DNA of 64,000 nt. Origin: Ramlibacter cellulosilyticus (GTDB lineage: Bacteria; Pseudomonadota; Gammaproteobacteria; Burkholderiales; Burkholderiaceae_C). Position numbers and translations under genes: made by a program. Positions 16,298 to 25,360 of this stretch are shown here, piece by piece. Where the stretch lies: the NCBI RefSeq assembly GCF_014297465.1, contig NZ_JACORT010000001.1, forward strand, positions 558,001 through 622,000, read 5' to 3'. The notes under the pieces are model-generated. The model was not told the DNA's origin. It was given only the letters and a program-made list of their open reading frames with translations, and searched no databases. Positions within the stretch are counted from its first letter, which is position 1. Every line of letters begins with the position of its first letter.

Positions 16298-17005
16298 ATG
16301 GCATTTCTCAGTTCGCCGGAGTTCTGGATCGCTCTCGGCCAGATCATCCTGATCAACATCGTGCTGTCCGGCGACAACGCCGTCGTGATCGCGCTGGCCT
16401 GCCGTTCGCTGCCGCCCAAGCAGCAGAAGAACGCCATCATCTTCGGCTCCGTCGGCGCGATCGTGCTGCGCGTGATCCTCACCTTCTTCGCGGTGTACCT
16501 GCTGACGCTGCCCTACCTCAAGCTGATCGGCGCGGCGCTGCTGCTGTGGATCGGCATCGGCCTGCTCAAGGGCGACGACGAAGACGAGGAGATCGAGGGC
16601 AACTCGGGCCTCGCCGCCGCGATCAAGACCATCATCATCGCGGACCTCGTGATGAGCCTGGACAACGTGATCGGCGTGGCCGCCGCCGCCAAGGGCAACG
16701 TGCCGCTGCTGGTGCTGGGCCTCGTCATCAGCATCCCGCTGATCATCTTCGGCAGCCAGATCATCCTGAAGCTGATGGCGCGCTTCCCGGTCATCATCAC
16801 CGCCGGCGCCGCGCTGCTGGGCTGGGTGGCAGGCGAAATGGCCATCGGCGACCCCGCCGTCAAGGGCTACATCGAGAACATCCACTGGCTGCACTACGCC
16901 GCGCCGCTCGCGGGTGCCGTGATCGTGGTCCTGGTGGGCAAGTGGCTCGCGAGCCGCGGCGGTCACGCCGAAGAAGGCCGCGCCGCCGACCAACCGGCTG
17001 CCTGA
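16298..17005 (+). CDS. TerC-family membrane protein
   Basis: A 235-residue protein with seven hydrophobic helices. The first carries NIVLSGDNAVVIALACR and a later one ADLVMSLDNVIGVAAAAKG; these paired Asp-Asn motifs define TerC proteins, which export manganese or load metalloproteins at the membrane, and include tellurite-resistance members. A short acidic stretch (GDDEDEEIEG) lies in a cytoplasmic loop. ATG at 16298 follows ACGAGGAGAC. The UspA-like gene starts 7 bp after its stop. Confidence 0.9.
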   Translation: MAFLSSPEFWIALGQIILINIVLSGDNAVVIALACRSLPPKQQKNAIIFGSVGAIVLRVILTFFAVYLLTLPYLKLIGAALLLWIGIGLLKGDDEDEEIEGNSGLAAAIKTIIIADLVMSLDNVIGVAAAAKGNVPLLVLGLVISIPLIIFGSQIILKLMARFPVIITAGAALLGWVAGEMAIGDPAVKGYIENIHWLHYAAPLAGAVIVVLVGKWLASRGGHAEEGRAADQPAA

Positions 17006-17012
17006 GCGCACC

Positions 17013-17444
17013 ATGCGGCAGCTGCTCGTTGCCGTGGATCCCCACAGCCCGGCGCGCACGCGCTCGGCGGTGGAATCCGCCGTCCGGATCTGGCGCGAGG
17101 AATTCGTCGCCATCCGGCTGGTGCGGGTGCAGCCCCGCCTGACGGGGCACGTGGCGATGTTCTTCGGCACGCGGGAGCTGCAGGCGATGCAGCTGGAACA
17201 GGGTGCCGAGGAACTGAAGTTCGCCCAGGGCCTGCTCGACGTGGCCGGCGTCCCGTACACCAGCACCGTGCTGATCGGCCGCAGCGCCGAGACCATCGCC
17301 CAGGCCGCACGCGAGTTCGGCTGCGACCGCATCCTCTTCGGCGACGAAGGCCCGAGCCTCGCAGGCAAGGTCTTCGGTTCGCTGGCGGAACAGGTGCGGC
17401 ACTTGCTCGGTCCGGGCAATGCGTACCAGGTGATCGGGTCGTAG
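17013..17444 (+). CDS. Universal stress protein-like (UspA fold)
   Basis: A 143-residue protein with the UspA outline: opening LLVAVDPHSPARTRSAVESA and a C-terminal GCDRILFGDEGPSLAGKVFGSLAEQVRHLL. The ATP-binding UspA motif would be G-x2-G-x9-G-(S/T); here the glycines are only partly kept, so nucleotide binding is uncertain. It follows terC by 7 bp and is probably cotranscribed with it. Confidence 0.78.
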   Translation: MRQLLVAVDPHSPARTRSAVESAVRIWREEFVAIRLVRVQPRLTGHVAMFFGTRELQAMQLEQGAEELKFAQGLLDVAGVPYTSTVLIGRSAETIAQAAREFGCDRILFGDEGPSLAGKVFGSLAEQVRHLLGPGNAYQVIGS

Positions 17445-17457
17445 GACCAAGAACCCC

Positions 17458-17577
17458 AACATCCGAACGCAGAGGACGCAAAGGTTACGCAAAGGCCGCA
17501 AAAGAACATCCTGCAAGGGGTTCCTCTTCCTTTTGCGTCCTTTGCGATTCCTTTGCGCCCTTTGCGTTCGGATGTCC
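17458..17577. repeat. CGCAAAGG hairpin repeat, copy 2
   Basis: The second copy of the 120-bp inverted repeat, from acatccgaacgcagagg to cgttcggatgtcc, with the same CGCAAAGG units and an inner loop that differs from copy 1. It separates the UspA-like gene from the acyl-CoA ligase gene. Confidence 0.92.
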
Positions 17578-17656
17578 GCTCCCTCTCGGGTCAATCCCGC
17601 CCCTCGCCTGCCCCATCCTGCGGCACCATGGCACCTCGAAACCCGAGGAGCTCCCC

Positions 17657-19228
17657 ATGGATTCCGCCGTCCGCCGCCAGACATTGGCCGACCTCCTGCG
17701 CCGCAGTGCCAAGCGCTTTCCGCACAAGCCCGCGCTCGAATGCGGCACGACGCGCTGGACCTTCGCCGAGTTCGACAACGTGGTGGACCGGCTCGCGGCC
17801 GGCCTCGCACGCATGGGCGTCGCCAAGGGCACGCCGCTCGCCGTGCTCGCGCGCAACTCGCATGGCTTCGCCGCCTTGCGCTTCGCGCTCGCGCGGCTCG
17901 GCGCCGTGCTCGTCCCGATCAACTTCATGCTGAAGGCGGAGGAGGTCGCGTACATCCTGCGGCACTCCGGTGCCGGCCTGCTGGCCACCGACACCGGCCT
18001 GGCGGAGCTTGCGCGCAGCGCGGCGGCGCTGGACACGCAGGTGAAGCAGTTCCTCTGGCTGCCTTCCGAAGATCCGGCCGCCCCCGTCGCGGGCATGACG
18101 ACGTTCGACGCGCTCGTCGACCGCAACGAAGCGCCGCCCGCCGTCGACCTCCGCGGCGACGACGTGCTGCAGATCGTCTACACCAGCGGCACCGAGTCCA
18201 GCCCCAAGGGCGCGATGCTCACGCACGATGCGGTGATCTGGCAGTACGCCAGTTGCGCCGTCGACGCGAGCATCGCCGCCGGCGACGTCATGCTGCATGC
18301 GCTGCCCCTCTACCACTGCGCGCAGCTCGACGTGTTCCTGGGTCCGATGGTCTACGTGGGCGGCACCAGCATCGTCACGGCCAAGCCCACGCCGGAGAAC
18401 CTGCTGCCCCTGATCGCGAACCACCGCATCACGTCCTTCTTCGCGCCGCCGACGGTGTGGATCGCGCTGCTGCGCTCGCCGCTGTTCGACCAGACGGACC
18501 TCTCGTCGCTGCGCAAGGGCTACTACGGCGCGTCCATCATGCCGGTGGAAGTGCTGCGCGAGCTCGCGCGCCGCCTGCCGGACGTGGGCTTCTGGAACCT
18601 GTACGGCCAGACCGAGATCGCGCCGCTCGCCACCATGCTCGGCCCCGAGGACCAGTTGCGCAAGCCGGGCTCCTGCGGGCGCGCCGTGCTGAACGTGGAG
18701 ACGCGCGTGGTCGACGACGCGATGCGCGACGTCGCGCCGGGCGAAGTGGGCGAGATCGTGCACCGTTCGCCGCACCTCATGCTGGGCTACTTCCACGACG
18801 AGGAGCGCACGCGCGCGGCCTTCGAAGGCGGCTGGTTCCACTCGGGCGACCTCGCGACGATCGACGGCGAGGGCTACATCACCGTCGTCGACCGCAAGAA
18901 GGACATGATCAAGACCGGCGGCGAGAACGTCGCGAGCCGCGAAGTCGAGGAGATGATCTACCGCCTGCCCGGCGTGTCCGAAGTGGCCGTGGTCGGCGTG
19001 CCGCACCCGCGCTGGGTGGAGGCGGTGGTCGCCGTGGTGGTGCCCAAGGCCGGACAGCAGCTCACGGAGGCCGAGGTGCTGGCGCACTGCCAGCAGCACC
19101 TCGCGGGCTTCAAGACGCCCAAGGCCGTGGTGTTCACCGAGGCGCTGCCCAAGAACCCGAGCGGCAAGCTGCTCAAGCGCGAGCTGCGCCTGCGCCACCA
19201 GGGTCATTTCGCCGGCGGGGCGACGTGA
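17657..19228 (+). CDS. AMP-forming acyl-CoA ligase (FadD-like)
   Basis: A 523-residue adenylate-forming ligase that activates a carboxylic acid to its CoA thioester. Core motifs are intact: P-loop YTSGTESSPKGAM, GQTEIAP, hinge HSGDLATID, KDMIKTGGENV and the catalytic Lys in LPKNPSGKLLKREL. Specificity is unresolved; length and motifs fit medium or long-chain fatty acids or aryl acids. ATG at 17657 follows CGAGGAGCT. The amidase gene starts inside its stop codon (GTGA), so acid release from an amide followed by CoA activation is a plausible joint role. Confidence 0.9.
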   Translation: MDSAVRRQTLADLLRRSAKRFPHKPALECGTTRWTFAEFDNVVDRLAAGLARMGVAKGTPLAVLARNSHGFAALRFALARLGAVLVPINFMLKAEEVAYILRHSGAGLLATDTGLAELARSAAALDTQVKQFLWLPSEDPAAPVAGMTTFDALVDRNEAPPAVDLRGDDVLQIVYTSGTESSPKGAMLTHDAVIWQYASCAVDASIAAGDVMLHALPLYHCAQLDVFLGPMVYVGGTSIVTAKPTPENLLPLIANHRITSFFAPPTVWIALLRSPLFDQTDLSSLRKGYYGASIMPVEVLRELARRLPDVGFWNLYGQTEIAPLATMLGPEDQLRKPGSCGRAVLNVETRVVDDAMRDVAPGEVGEIVHRSPHLMLGYFHDEERTRAAFEGGWFHSGDLATIDGEGYITVVDRKKDMIKTGGENVASREVEEMIYRLPGVSEVAVVGVPHPRWVEAVVAVVVPKAGQQLTEAEVLAHCQQHLAGFKTPKAVVFTEALPKNPSGKLLKRELRLRHQGHFAGGAT

Positions 19229-20676
19229 GCACGCACGCGGGCCTGCTGCTGCTCGATGCGGGCACGCTCGCGCGCCGCATCGCCGCGCGCGAAGTCTCCT
19301 GCCGCGAGCTGATGGAGGCGAGCCTCGAACGCATCGCGGCGCTCAACCCGCTGCACAACGCGATCGTCTCGCTGCGCGAGCCCGAGGTGCTGCTGGCCGA
19401 AGCCGATGCCTGCGACGCGACGCTGGCGCGGGGTGAGATCACCGGCTGGATGCACGGCTTCCCGGTCGCGGTGAAAGACCTCAGCGACGCGGCCGGCCTG
19501 CCCACCACGCTCGGTTCGCGCACGGTGCATCGGGTGCCGGAGACCGACGCGCTGTTCGTGCAGCGCATGAAGAAGGCCGGCGCGATCGTGATCGGCAAGA
19601 CGAACACGCCGGAGTTCGGCCTCGGCTCGCACACCTACAACCAGGTCTTCGGCCTGACGCGCAACGCCTGGGATCCGGCGACTTCCGCCGGCGGCAGCAG
19701 CGGCGGTGCGGCGGTCGCCGTGGCCCTCGGCATGCTGCCGGTGGCGGATGGCAGCGATTTCGGCGGTTCGCTGCGCAACCCCGCGGCCTTCAACAACATC
19801 GTCGGCTTCCGCCCTTCGCGCGGCCGCGTGCCCGCGGTGCCGGCGGAAGACGTCTTCTTCCAGCAGCTCGGGACCGAAGGCCCGATGGGACGCACGACGG
19901 AAGACGTGGCGCGGCTGCTGTGCACGATGGCGGGCTGGGATGCGCGCGCGCCGCTGTCGCTCGACGAACCGCTGCCCGATCCCGCCGCCGACGACCCGAT
20001 CGCCTGCGAACCCGGCAAGCGCATCGGCTGGCTGGGCCCGATCTGGCCGGACCTGCCGCTCGCGCCCGGCATCCGCGAGCTGTGCGAGGCGGCGCTGCGC
20101 AAGCTCGAGGCCGCGGGCTTCGTCGTGGAGCCCTGCACGCCGGACCTGCCGCGCGAAGTGAACTGGTCGGCCTGGCTGCGCGTGCGCCAGATGCTCACGG
20201 CGGGCAAGCTGCGCGCGCTCTACGACCAGCCGCAACTGCGCGCGCTGATGAAGCCCGCGGCGCTGTGGGAAGTGGAGCAGAGCTTCCGCCTCACGGCGGC
20301 GCAGCTGTACGAGGCCTCCGTGCAGCGCACGCAGGTCTACCAGGCCTTGCGCCGCCTGTTCGAGCGGCACGACTACCTCGTGGCGCCCGCGGCCCAGGTC
20401 TTTCCCTTCCCGGCGGAGGAGCACTGGCCGCAGGAAGTGGCCGGGGTGGCAATGGACACCTACCACCGCTGGATGGAGATCGTCACGCCGTTCTCGCTCG
20501 CGGGCCTGCCCGTCGCAAGCGTGCCGGTCGGCTTCGGGCCCGGCGGGCTGCCCATGGGCCTGCAGGTCGCCGGCCCCGCGCGGGCGGACTTCACGGTGCT
20601 GGCGCTCGCTCGCGCCTGGGAGCGCATCGCGCCCTGGAGCACGCAGCGGCCGCCGGCCGTCGCGCGCCTGGCTTGA
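19225..20676 (+). CDS. Amidase-signature hydrolase
   Basis: A 483-residue serine amidase. The Ser-cisSer-Lys triad is visible: K84 (FPVAVKDLSDAAG), S158/159 (TSAGGSSGGAA) and nucleophile S182 (DFGGSLRNPAA). A PMGLQVAGP block near the C-terminus is also usual. Substrate not identifiable; it is not accompanied by GatB, so it is not GatA. The start is GTG at 19225, which overlaps the ligase stop by 4 bp. The downstream Mut7-C gene overlaps its own stop in the same way. Confidence 0.9.
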   Translation: MSTHAGLLLLDAGTLARRIAAREVSCRELMEASLERIAALNPLHNAIVSLREPEVLLAEADACDATLARGEITGWMHGFPVAVKDLSDAAGLPTTLGSRTVHRVPETDALFVQRMKKAGAIVIGKTNTPEFGLGSHTYNQVFGLTRNAWDPATSAGGSSGGAAVAVALGMLPVADGSDFGGSLRNPAAFNNIVGFRPSRGRVPAVPAEDVFFQQLGTEGPMGRTTEDVARLLCTMAGWDARAPLSLDEPLPDPAADDPIACEPGKRIGWLGPIWPDLPLAPGIRELCEAALRKLEAAGFVVEPCTPDLPREVNWSAWLRVRQMLTAGKLRALYDQPQLRALMKPAALWEVEQSFRLTAAQLYEASVQRTQVYQALRRLFERHDYLVAPAAQVFPFPAEEHWPQEVAGVAMDTYHRWMEIVTPFSLAGLPVASVPVGFGPGGLPMGLQVAGPARADFTVLALARAWERIAPWSTQRPPAVARLA

Positions 20677-21152
20677 CCGCCGACACGCGCTTCGCCGCGG
20701 ACGCCATGCTGGGGCGGCTCGCGCGCTGGCTGCGCGTGCTGGGCTACGACACCTGGTACGACATCGCCGTGGCCGACCCCGTGCTGGTGGAGCTCGCGCA
20801 GGCCGAGGCGCGCGTCCTCCTCACGCGCGACCGCCACCTGCTGCAGGAACTGCGGCCCGTGCGCGCGCACGAAGTGCGGCAGGACGATCCCCTGCAGCAG
20901 CTGCGTGAGCTGGTGCTCGCACTGGAGCTTCCCGGGCCGCGCATGTTGTTCACGCGCTGCCTCCTGGACAACGCGGCGCTCGTCCCGGTGCCGCCGGAGG
21001 AAGCCGAGCCCCTCCTGCCGGAAGGCGTGCGCGGGCTGGCCGCAACGGTGCGCCGCTGCCCCGCCTGCGAGCGCCTGTACTGGGATGGTTCGCACGTCCG
21101 CCGCATGCGCGCGGCGCTCGACCGCGTGCTGCCAGGCTGGGTCCAGGCCTGA
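20673..21152 (+). CDS. Mut7-C RNase-domain protein
   Basis: A 159-residue protein of the Mut7-C family: a PIN-like nuclease fold (FAADAMLGRLARWLRVLGYD, LLTRDRHLLQ) ending in a zinc-binding knuckle (RRCPACERLYWDGSHVRRM). Members are predicted ribonucleases; targets are unknown. The likely start is TTG at 20673, overlapping the amidase stop (TTGA); an internal ATG at DAMLGRL would cut away a conserved Asp, so it is less likely. Its place inside a catabolic-looking operon is probably incidental. Confidence 0.82.
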   Translation: MTADTRFAADAMLGRLARWLRVLGYDTWYDIAVADPVLVELAQAEARVLLTRDRHLLQELRPVRAHEVRQDDPLQQLRELVLALELPGPRMLFTRCLLDNAALVPVPPEEAEPLLPEGVRGLAATVRRCPACERLYWDGSHVRRMRAALDRVLPGWVQA

Positions 21153-21231
21153 GGGGAGGGGTTCCTGCGGAGGCGCACTGCCGCGCCAGCGCCTACCATC
21201 GCGGCGGCAAACACAGCAGGAGACACGCAAC

Positions 21232-22209
21232 ATGCACAAGCGCCTCTGGTTGCGCGCACTGGGCTGCGGCCTTGCCGCCGCCTGCCTCGCGGCCCCCACG
21301 CACGCCCAGGACTTTCCGCCGAAGAAGGCCGTGACGATGGTCGTCGGCTTCGCACCGGGCGGTGCCGCCGACGCGGCCGCGCGCCTGATCGCGAAGAAGC
21401 TGGGCGACAACATCGGCCAGGCGGTGGTCGTCGACAACCGCGCGGGCGCGGGCGGCAACATCGCCCACCAGCTCGTGGCGAACGGCCCCACCGACGGCTC
21501 GATGATCCTGCTGGGCTCCATCGGCCCGCTCACGATCGCGCCGCACATGATGAAGGTGGGCTACGACCCCTTCAAGGACCTGGCACCGCTGTCCGGCGGC
21601 GTGCACTTCCCGAACGTGCTCGTGGTGAACGCAGGTGCGGGCATCAAGACGCTGGCGGACTTCGTGGCTGCGGCGCGCAAGCAGCCCGGCGCCGTGACCT
21701 TCGCCTCCACCGGCGCCGGCTCCGCTTCGCACCTCACCGGCGAACTGTTCGGCCAGCAGGCGAAAGTGGAGATGGTGCACGTGCCGTACAAGGGTGGCGC
21801 CCCCGCCATGCAGGACCTGCTGGCCAACCGCTTCACCGGTTACTTCGCGGCGCCGCCCACGGCGCTGCCGCACATCGAGAGCGGCAAGCTCATCCCGCTC
21901 GCCACCACGGGCCTCGCGCGGCCGGCCTACCTGCCGAACATCCCCACCGTCGCGGAGTCCGGCTACCCCGGCTTCGAGGCCCTGAACTGGTATGCATTCG
22001 TGGCTTCCGCGAAGACGCCGGCGCCCATCCTGGACCGCTGGAACCAGGAGATCGTGAAGGTGCTCAACGACCCTTCGGTGCGGGAGCAGCTGTCGAAGCA
22101 CGGCCTCACGCCGCATCCCACCACGCGGGCGGAACTGACGGACTTCATGCAGAAGGAGTCCGTGAAGTGGGGTGCGATCGTGCGCGATCGCAAGATCACG
22201 GGGGAGTAA
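21232..22209 (+). CDS. Bug-type TTT substrate-binding protein
   Basis: A 325-residue periplasmic receptor of the tripartite tricarboxylate transporter class (Bug/TctC). A signal peptide (LGCGLAAACLAAPTHA, cut before QDFPPK) is followed by KKAVTMVVGFAPGGAADAAARL, VVVDNRAGAGGNIA and VPYKGGAPAMQDLL, the ligand-cleft blocks. No TctA/TctB membrane genes adjoin it, as is normal for the many orphan Bug genes in Burkholderiales. ATG at 21232 follows CAGGAGACA. It lies 79 bp after Mut7-C; the ligand may be related to what the amidase and ligase handle. Confidence 0.92.
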   Translation: MHKRLWLRALGCGLAAACLAAPTHAQDFPPKKAVTMVVGFAPGGAADAAARLIAKKLGDNIGQAVVVDNRAGAGGNIAHQLVANGPTDGSMILLGSIGPLTIAPHMMKVGYDPFKDLAPLSGGVHFPNVLVVNAGAGIKTLADFVAAARKQPGAVTFASTGAGSASHLTGELFGQQAKVEMVHVPYKGGAPAMQDLLANRFTGYFAAPPTALPHIESGKLIPLATTGLARPAYLPNIPTVAESGYPGFEALNWYAFVASAKTPAPILDRWNQEIVKVLNDPSVREQLSKHGLTPHPTTRAELTDFMQKESVKWGAIVRDRKITGE

Positions 22210-22329
22210 GCCCATGCGGCGGGATGCGGAACTAAGTCCGCCCCGTCACAGGTGCGGACTTCCGTTTACATGGGGGACATGTGGCCCCCGCGGGTGCTTG
22301 CTAGATTGCGACGGCCGAAGCAAGAGACC

Positions 22330-22638
22330 ATGAAGCTGATCCCCTTTGCCGACTTTCCATTGCAGGAACGCGATGCGCTGCACGCGGTGCTGGCCCGCCA
22401 GGGCGTGGCGCCGCAGCACGTGTGCATCTCGCGCATGCTGCCCATGCCGGGGGCGGACGACGCTGCGCTGCCGACGGTGGTGCTGGTGTCGGCGCCCGGC
22501 TGGAGCCGCACCTACGAGGGGGAGGACTGGATGCGCCAGTTCGAGGCCGACCTGGTGCGCGCGCGGCAGCGCCCGCGTCTGTCCGTGGCTTCCGGCGAAG
22601 GCGCCCCGACGTCGCCGGCGCCGCTGGGCGCGGCCTGA
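22330..22638 (+). CDS. Small hypothetical protein
   Basis: A 102-residue protein I do not recognise. The first two thirds are ordered-looking (FADFPLQERDALHAVLARQG, VCISRMLPMPG, TVVLVSAPGWSRTYEGEDWM) and the end is a disordered Pro/Ala tail. No signal peptide or membrane helix. ATG at 22330 follows AGAGACC; the gene has its own 120-bp upstream region, which shows a lower G+C patch suggestive of a promoter. Confidence 0.6.
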   Translation: MKLIPFADFPLQERDALHAVLARQGVAPQHVCISRMLPMPGADDAALPTVVLVSAPGWSRTYEGEDWMRQFEADLVRARQRPRLSVASGEGAPTSPAPLGAA

Positions 22639-22644
22639 GCTGCC

Positions 22645-23532
22645 TCAGCCGCGCACGCACACGCGCAGGGCGCGCGGACGGATGCGGTAGTGCAGCGGGG
22701 TGTCCATCATCGCCACCTCGCCGTCGGTCGCCACGCGGATGCGGCGGTCGGTCGTGGCGACCTCGAAGGCCGTCCCCGTGAGCATCTCGAAATCCTCGTC
22801 CTGCCGCAGCCGGTGCGCGAGCGCGCGCAAGGCAAGCTGCACCAGCGCCAGCCGCCCGCGCCGCCGCCCGACGTAGAGCGCCAGTTCACCGCCCTGCAGC
22901 GACGCCCGCGCGCCGATCGCGAGGCCTTCCATCGTGTAGCGGTTGTTGCCGACGAACACGAACGGCGTGCGGTGCACCTGCTGTTCGCCGTCCGCTTCCA
23001 CCTTCACCGCCATGCCGGGGCGTCCTTCCGTCGCGTGCAGGGTGGCGCTCGCCAGTGCGCGCCACTTGCCCTTGCCCAGGTGCAGCCGTTGCAGCTCGCG
23101 CTCGCGCACGATCTCGGGGTAGAGCCCGATGCTGGAGTTGTTGAGGAACACGCGGCCGTTCACCTCGCCGACGTCGACCTCGATCACGCGGCCCTGCGCC
23201 AGCGTGCGGATCGCATCGGCTTCCTTCAGCGGAATGCCGAGGTCTTTCGCGAAGTGGTTCAAGGTGCCGAGCGGCAGCACGCCGAGCACGGTACGCGTGT
23301 CCACGAGGCGCGAAGCGACGGCGCTTACCGTGCCGTCGCCGCCGCCGGCGACGACCAGCTCCACCCCCTCGCGACGGGCGCGGTCCACGGCGGCGAACAG
23401 TTCCTCGCCGTCGGCCGCGAGCGCCAGCTGCGCGTCCAGTCCCGCCTCCGCGCACAGGTGCCGCAGTTCCTCCACCCGCGCAGGCGCGCTGCCGGTGCCG
23501 GAACGGGCGTTGAGGAGGACGAGCGCACGCAT
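22645..23532 (-). CDS. Diacylglycerol/lipid kinase-family protein
   Basis: A 295-residue protein of the DAGK catalytic-domain family (YegS/DgkB-like) that phosphorylates a membrane lipid. NARSGTG near the N-terminus, VVAGGGDGTVSAVASRL (the nucleotide-binding GGGDGT) and LGVLPLGTLNHFAKDLGIP are diagnostic, followed by a beta-rich C-terminal domain with VFVGNNRYTM. The precise lipid cannot be told. It converges on the small gene at 22330 and is divergent from the AtuA gene, 59 bp apart. Confidence 0.9.
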   Translation of the reverse strand: MRALVLLNARSGTGSAPARVEELRHLCAEAGLDAQLALAADGEELFAAVDRARREGVELVVAGGGDGTVSAVASRLVDTRTVLGVLPLGTLNHFAKDLGIPLKEADAIRTLAQGRVIEVDVGEVNGRVFLNNSSIGLYPEIVRERELQRLHLGKGKWRALASATLHATEGRPGMAVKVEADGEQQVHRTPFVFVGNNRYTMEGLAIGARASLQGGELALYVGRRRGRLALVQLALRALAHRLRQDEDFEMLTGTAFEVATTDRRIRVATDGEVAMMDTPLHYRIRPRALRVCVRG

Positions 23533-23591
23533 GGCAGCGCATCATGGCCCGGAACGGGCGGCACCGGCGTCGGCCGAGGGACAATCACGCC

Positions 23592-24932
23592 ATGGATACA
23601 TTGGCAGTGGGCTGCGGCGCCGGTTTCTCCGGCGACCGCACGGACGCGGCGGCCCCGGTGGTGCGCACGCTGGTGCAGCGCGGCGGCCCGGCCGCGCTCG
23701 TCTTCGAGAACCTGGCCGAGCGCACGCTGGCCCTGCAGCACCTGGCGCGGCGGCGCGACCCCGCGCTGGGCTACGAGCCCCTGCTGGTGGAGGAATTGCG
23801 CCCCGTGCTGGCGGACTGCCTGCGGCACGGCATCACGATCGTCGGCAACTTCGGCGCGGCCAATCCGGAGGGGGCCGCGGCGGTGATCCGGCAGCTCGCG
23901 GGCGAGCTCGGCCTGCCCGCGCCCCGCATCGGCGTGGTGGGTGGCGACGACCTCTCGGACGCACGCGGGCGCGCGCTGCTGCGCGAGCGGCTCGAAGGTG
24001 GCCTGGACGAGGCACGCTTCGTCTGCGCCAACGCGTACCAGGGCGCGCAGGAGATCGCGGACGCGATCCGCGCCGGCGCGCAGGTGGTGGTCACCGGCCG
24101 CGTGGCCGATCCCTCGCTGGTGCTGGGCCCCGCGATGGCGCACTACGGCTGGGACGCGCGCGACTGGGACCGCCTCGCCGGCGGCACCATGGCAGGCCAC
24201 CTGCTGGAGTGCGGCGCGCAGGTCACGGGCGGCTACTTCGCCGACCCGGGCAAGAAGGACGTGCCGGGCATGGAGGACGTCGGCTTTCCCATCGCCGAGA
24301 TCGCGGAAGACGGCAGCTGCATCGTCGGCAAGGCGGCGGGCACCGGCGGCCTGGTCGATGCGCGCACGGTGAAGGAGCAACTGCTGTACGAGGTGCACGA
24401 CCCGGCCGCGTACGTGACGCCCGACGTCGTGGCGGACCTCACGCAGGCGACGGTCACCGAGCTCGGGCGCGACCGCGTGCGCCTCTCCGGCGTGAAGGGC
24501 CATGCGCGCACGCCCACGCTCAAGGCGCTGGCCTTCTTCGACGGCGGCTGGCTCGGCGAGGCGGAGATCTCCTATGCGGGGCCCAACGCGGAAGCGCGCG
24601 CCCGGCTCGCGATGGACATGATGCGCAAGCGCCTGGAAGGCGTGCTGCCCCTGCGCTGCGACCTGATCGGCGTCAGCAGCATCCTCGGCGACGACGCCGG
24701 CGAGCTGCTCGCGGGGCTGCCGAAAGGCGATGCGCGCGACGTGCGCCTGCGCGTCGCGGGCCGCCACGAGGAGGCCGCCCCGGTCGAACGGCTGCTGCGC
24801 GAAGTCACCGCGCTGTGGACGGGCGGGCCCGCCGGGGGCGGAGGGGTGCGCACCGCGCGCCGCCAGCGGCTCTCCAGCCGTGCCTGCCTCGTGCCGCGCG
24901 AGCTCGTGCCCGCCACCTGGCGCATCGCCTGA
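23592..24932 (+). CDS. AtuA-family protein (DUF1446)
   Basis: A 446-residue protein of the acyclic terpene utilization AtuA family. MDTLAVGCGAGFSGDRTDAA, TIVGNFGAANPEGAA, GVVGGDDL, ANAYQGAQEIADAIRAGAQV, VTGRVADPSLVLGP and HYGWDARDWDRLAGGTMAGH are the conserved N-terminal blocks. AtuA is required for citronellol/geraniol breakdown in Pseudomonas, but its chemical role is not settled and homologues also occur outside terpene loci. The other atu genes are not here. ATG at 23592 is chosen because the conserved region begins immediately. The C-terminal domain found fused in many homologues is the next gene. Confidence 0.87.
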   Translation: MDTLAVGCGAGFSGDRTDAAAPVVRTLVQRGGPAALVFENLAERTLALQHLARRRDPALGYEPLLVEELRPVLADCLRHGITIVGNFGAANPEGAAAVIRQLAGELGLPAPRIGVVGGDDLSDARGRALLRERLEGGLDEARFVCANAYQGAQEIADAIRAGAQVVVTGRVADPSLVLGPAMAHYGWDARDWDRLAGGTMAGHLLECGAQVTGGYFADPGKKDVPGMEDVGFPIAEIAEDGSCIVGKAAGTGGLVDARTVKEQLLYEVHDPAAYVTPDVVADLTQATVTELGRDRVRLSGVKGHARTPTLKALAFFDGGWLGEAEISYAGPNAEARARLAMDMMRKRLEGVLPLRCDLIGVSSILGDDAGELLAGLPKGDARDVRLRVAGRHEEAAPVERLLREVTALWTGGPAGGGGVRTARRQRLSSRACLVPRELVPATWRIA

Positions 24933-24940
24933 GGAAGAGC

Positions 24941-25258
24941 ATGGCCGAGACTGCACTCTACGAACTCGCCCACGGCCGCACCGGCGACAAGGGCAACCGC
25001 ATCAACATCAGCGTGATCGCCTACCGCGAGCAGGACTGGCCCTTGCTGGTCGAACAGCTCACGGAGGCGCGCGTCGCCGCCCACTTCGGCTACCGCCATC
25101 CCGCGGCCGTGCAGCGCTACCTGCTGCCCCGCCTGGGCGCGATGAACTTCGTGCTGGACGAGGTGCTGGACGGGGGCGTCAACGACGCGCTGAACCTGGA
25201 CATGCACGGCAAGGGCCTGTCCTTCCACCTCCTGGCCCTGAAGCTGCAAGTTCCCTGA
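24941..25258 (+). CDS. Detached AtuA C-terminal-domain protein
   Basis: A 105-residue protein matching the C-terminal domain that many AtuA/DUF1446 proteins carry: LYELAHGRTGDKGNRINISV, AHFGY, VQRYLLPRLGAMNFVLDEVL, GGVNDALNLDMHGKGLS. Here it is a separate gene, 8 bp after atuA, with GAGGAAGAGC as ribosome site. The two products probably form one complex. Confidence 0.85.
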   Translation: MAETALYELAHGRTGDKGNRINISVIAYREQDWPLLVEQLTEARVAAHFGYRHPAAVQRYLLPRLGAMNFVLDEVLDGGVNDALNLDMHGKGLSFHLLALKLQVP

Positions 25259-25360
25259 CGCCCCGCGCCTCCTGACATACCCCATGAAGGGGCGGGCATC
25301 GTTCTTGCCAGAATGACTCCCCGTCGGGGTCCCTCGCAGCCCCGCGAAAGGGCTGGCCGC

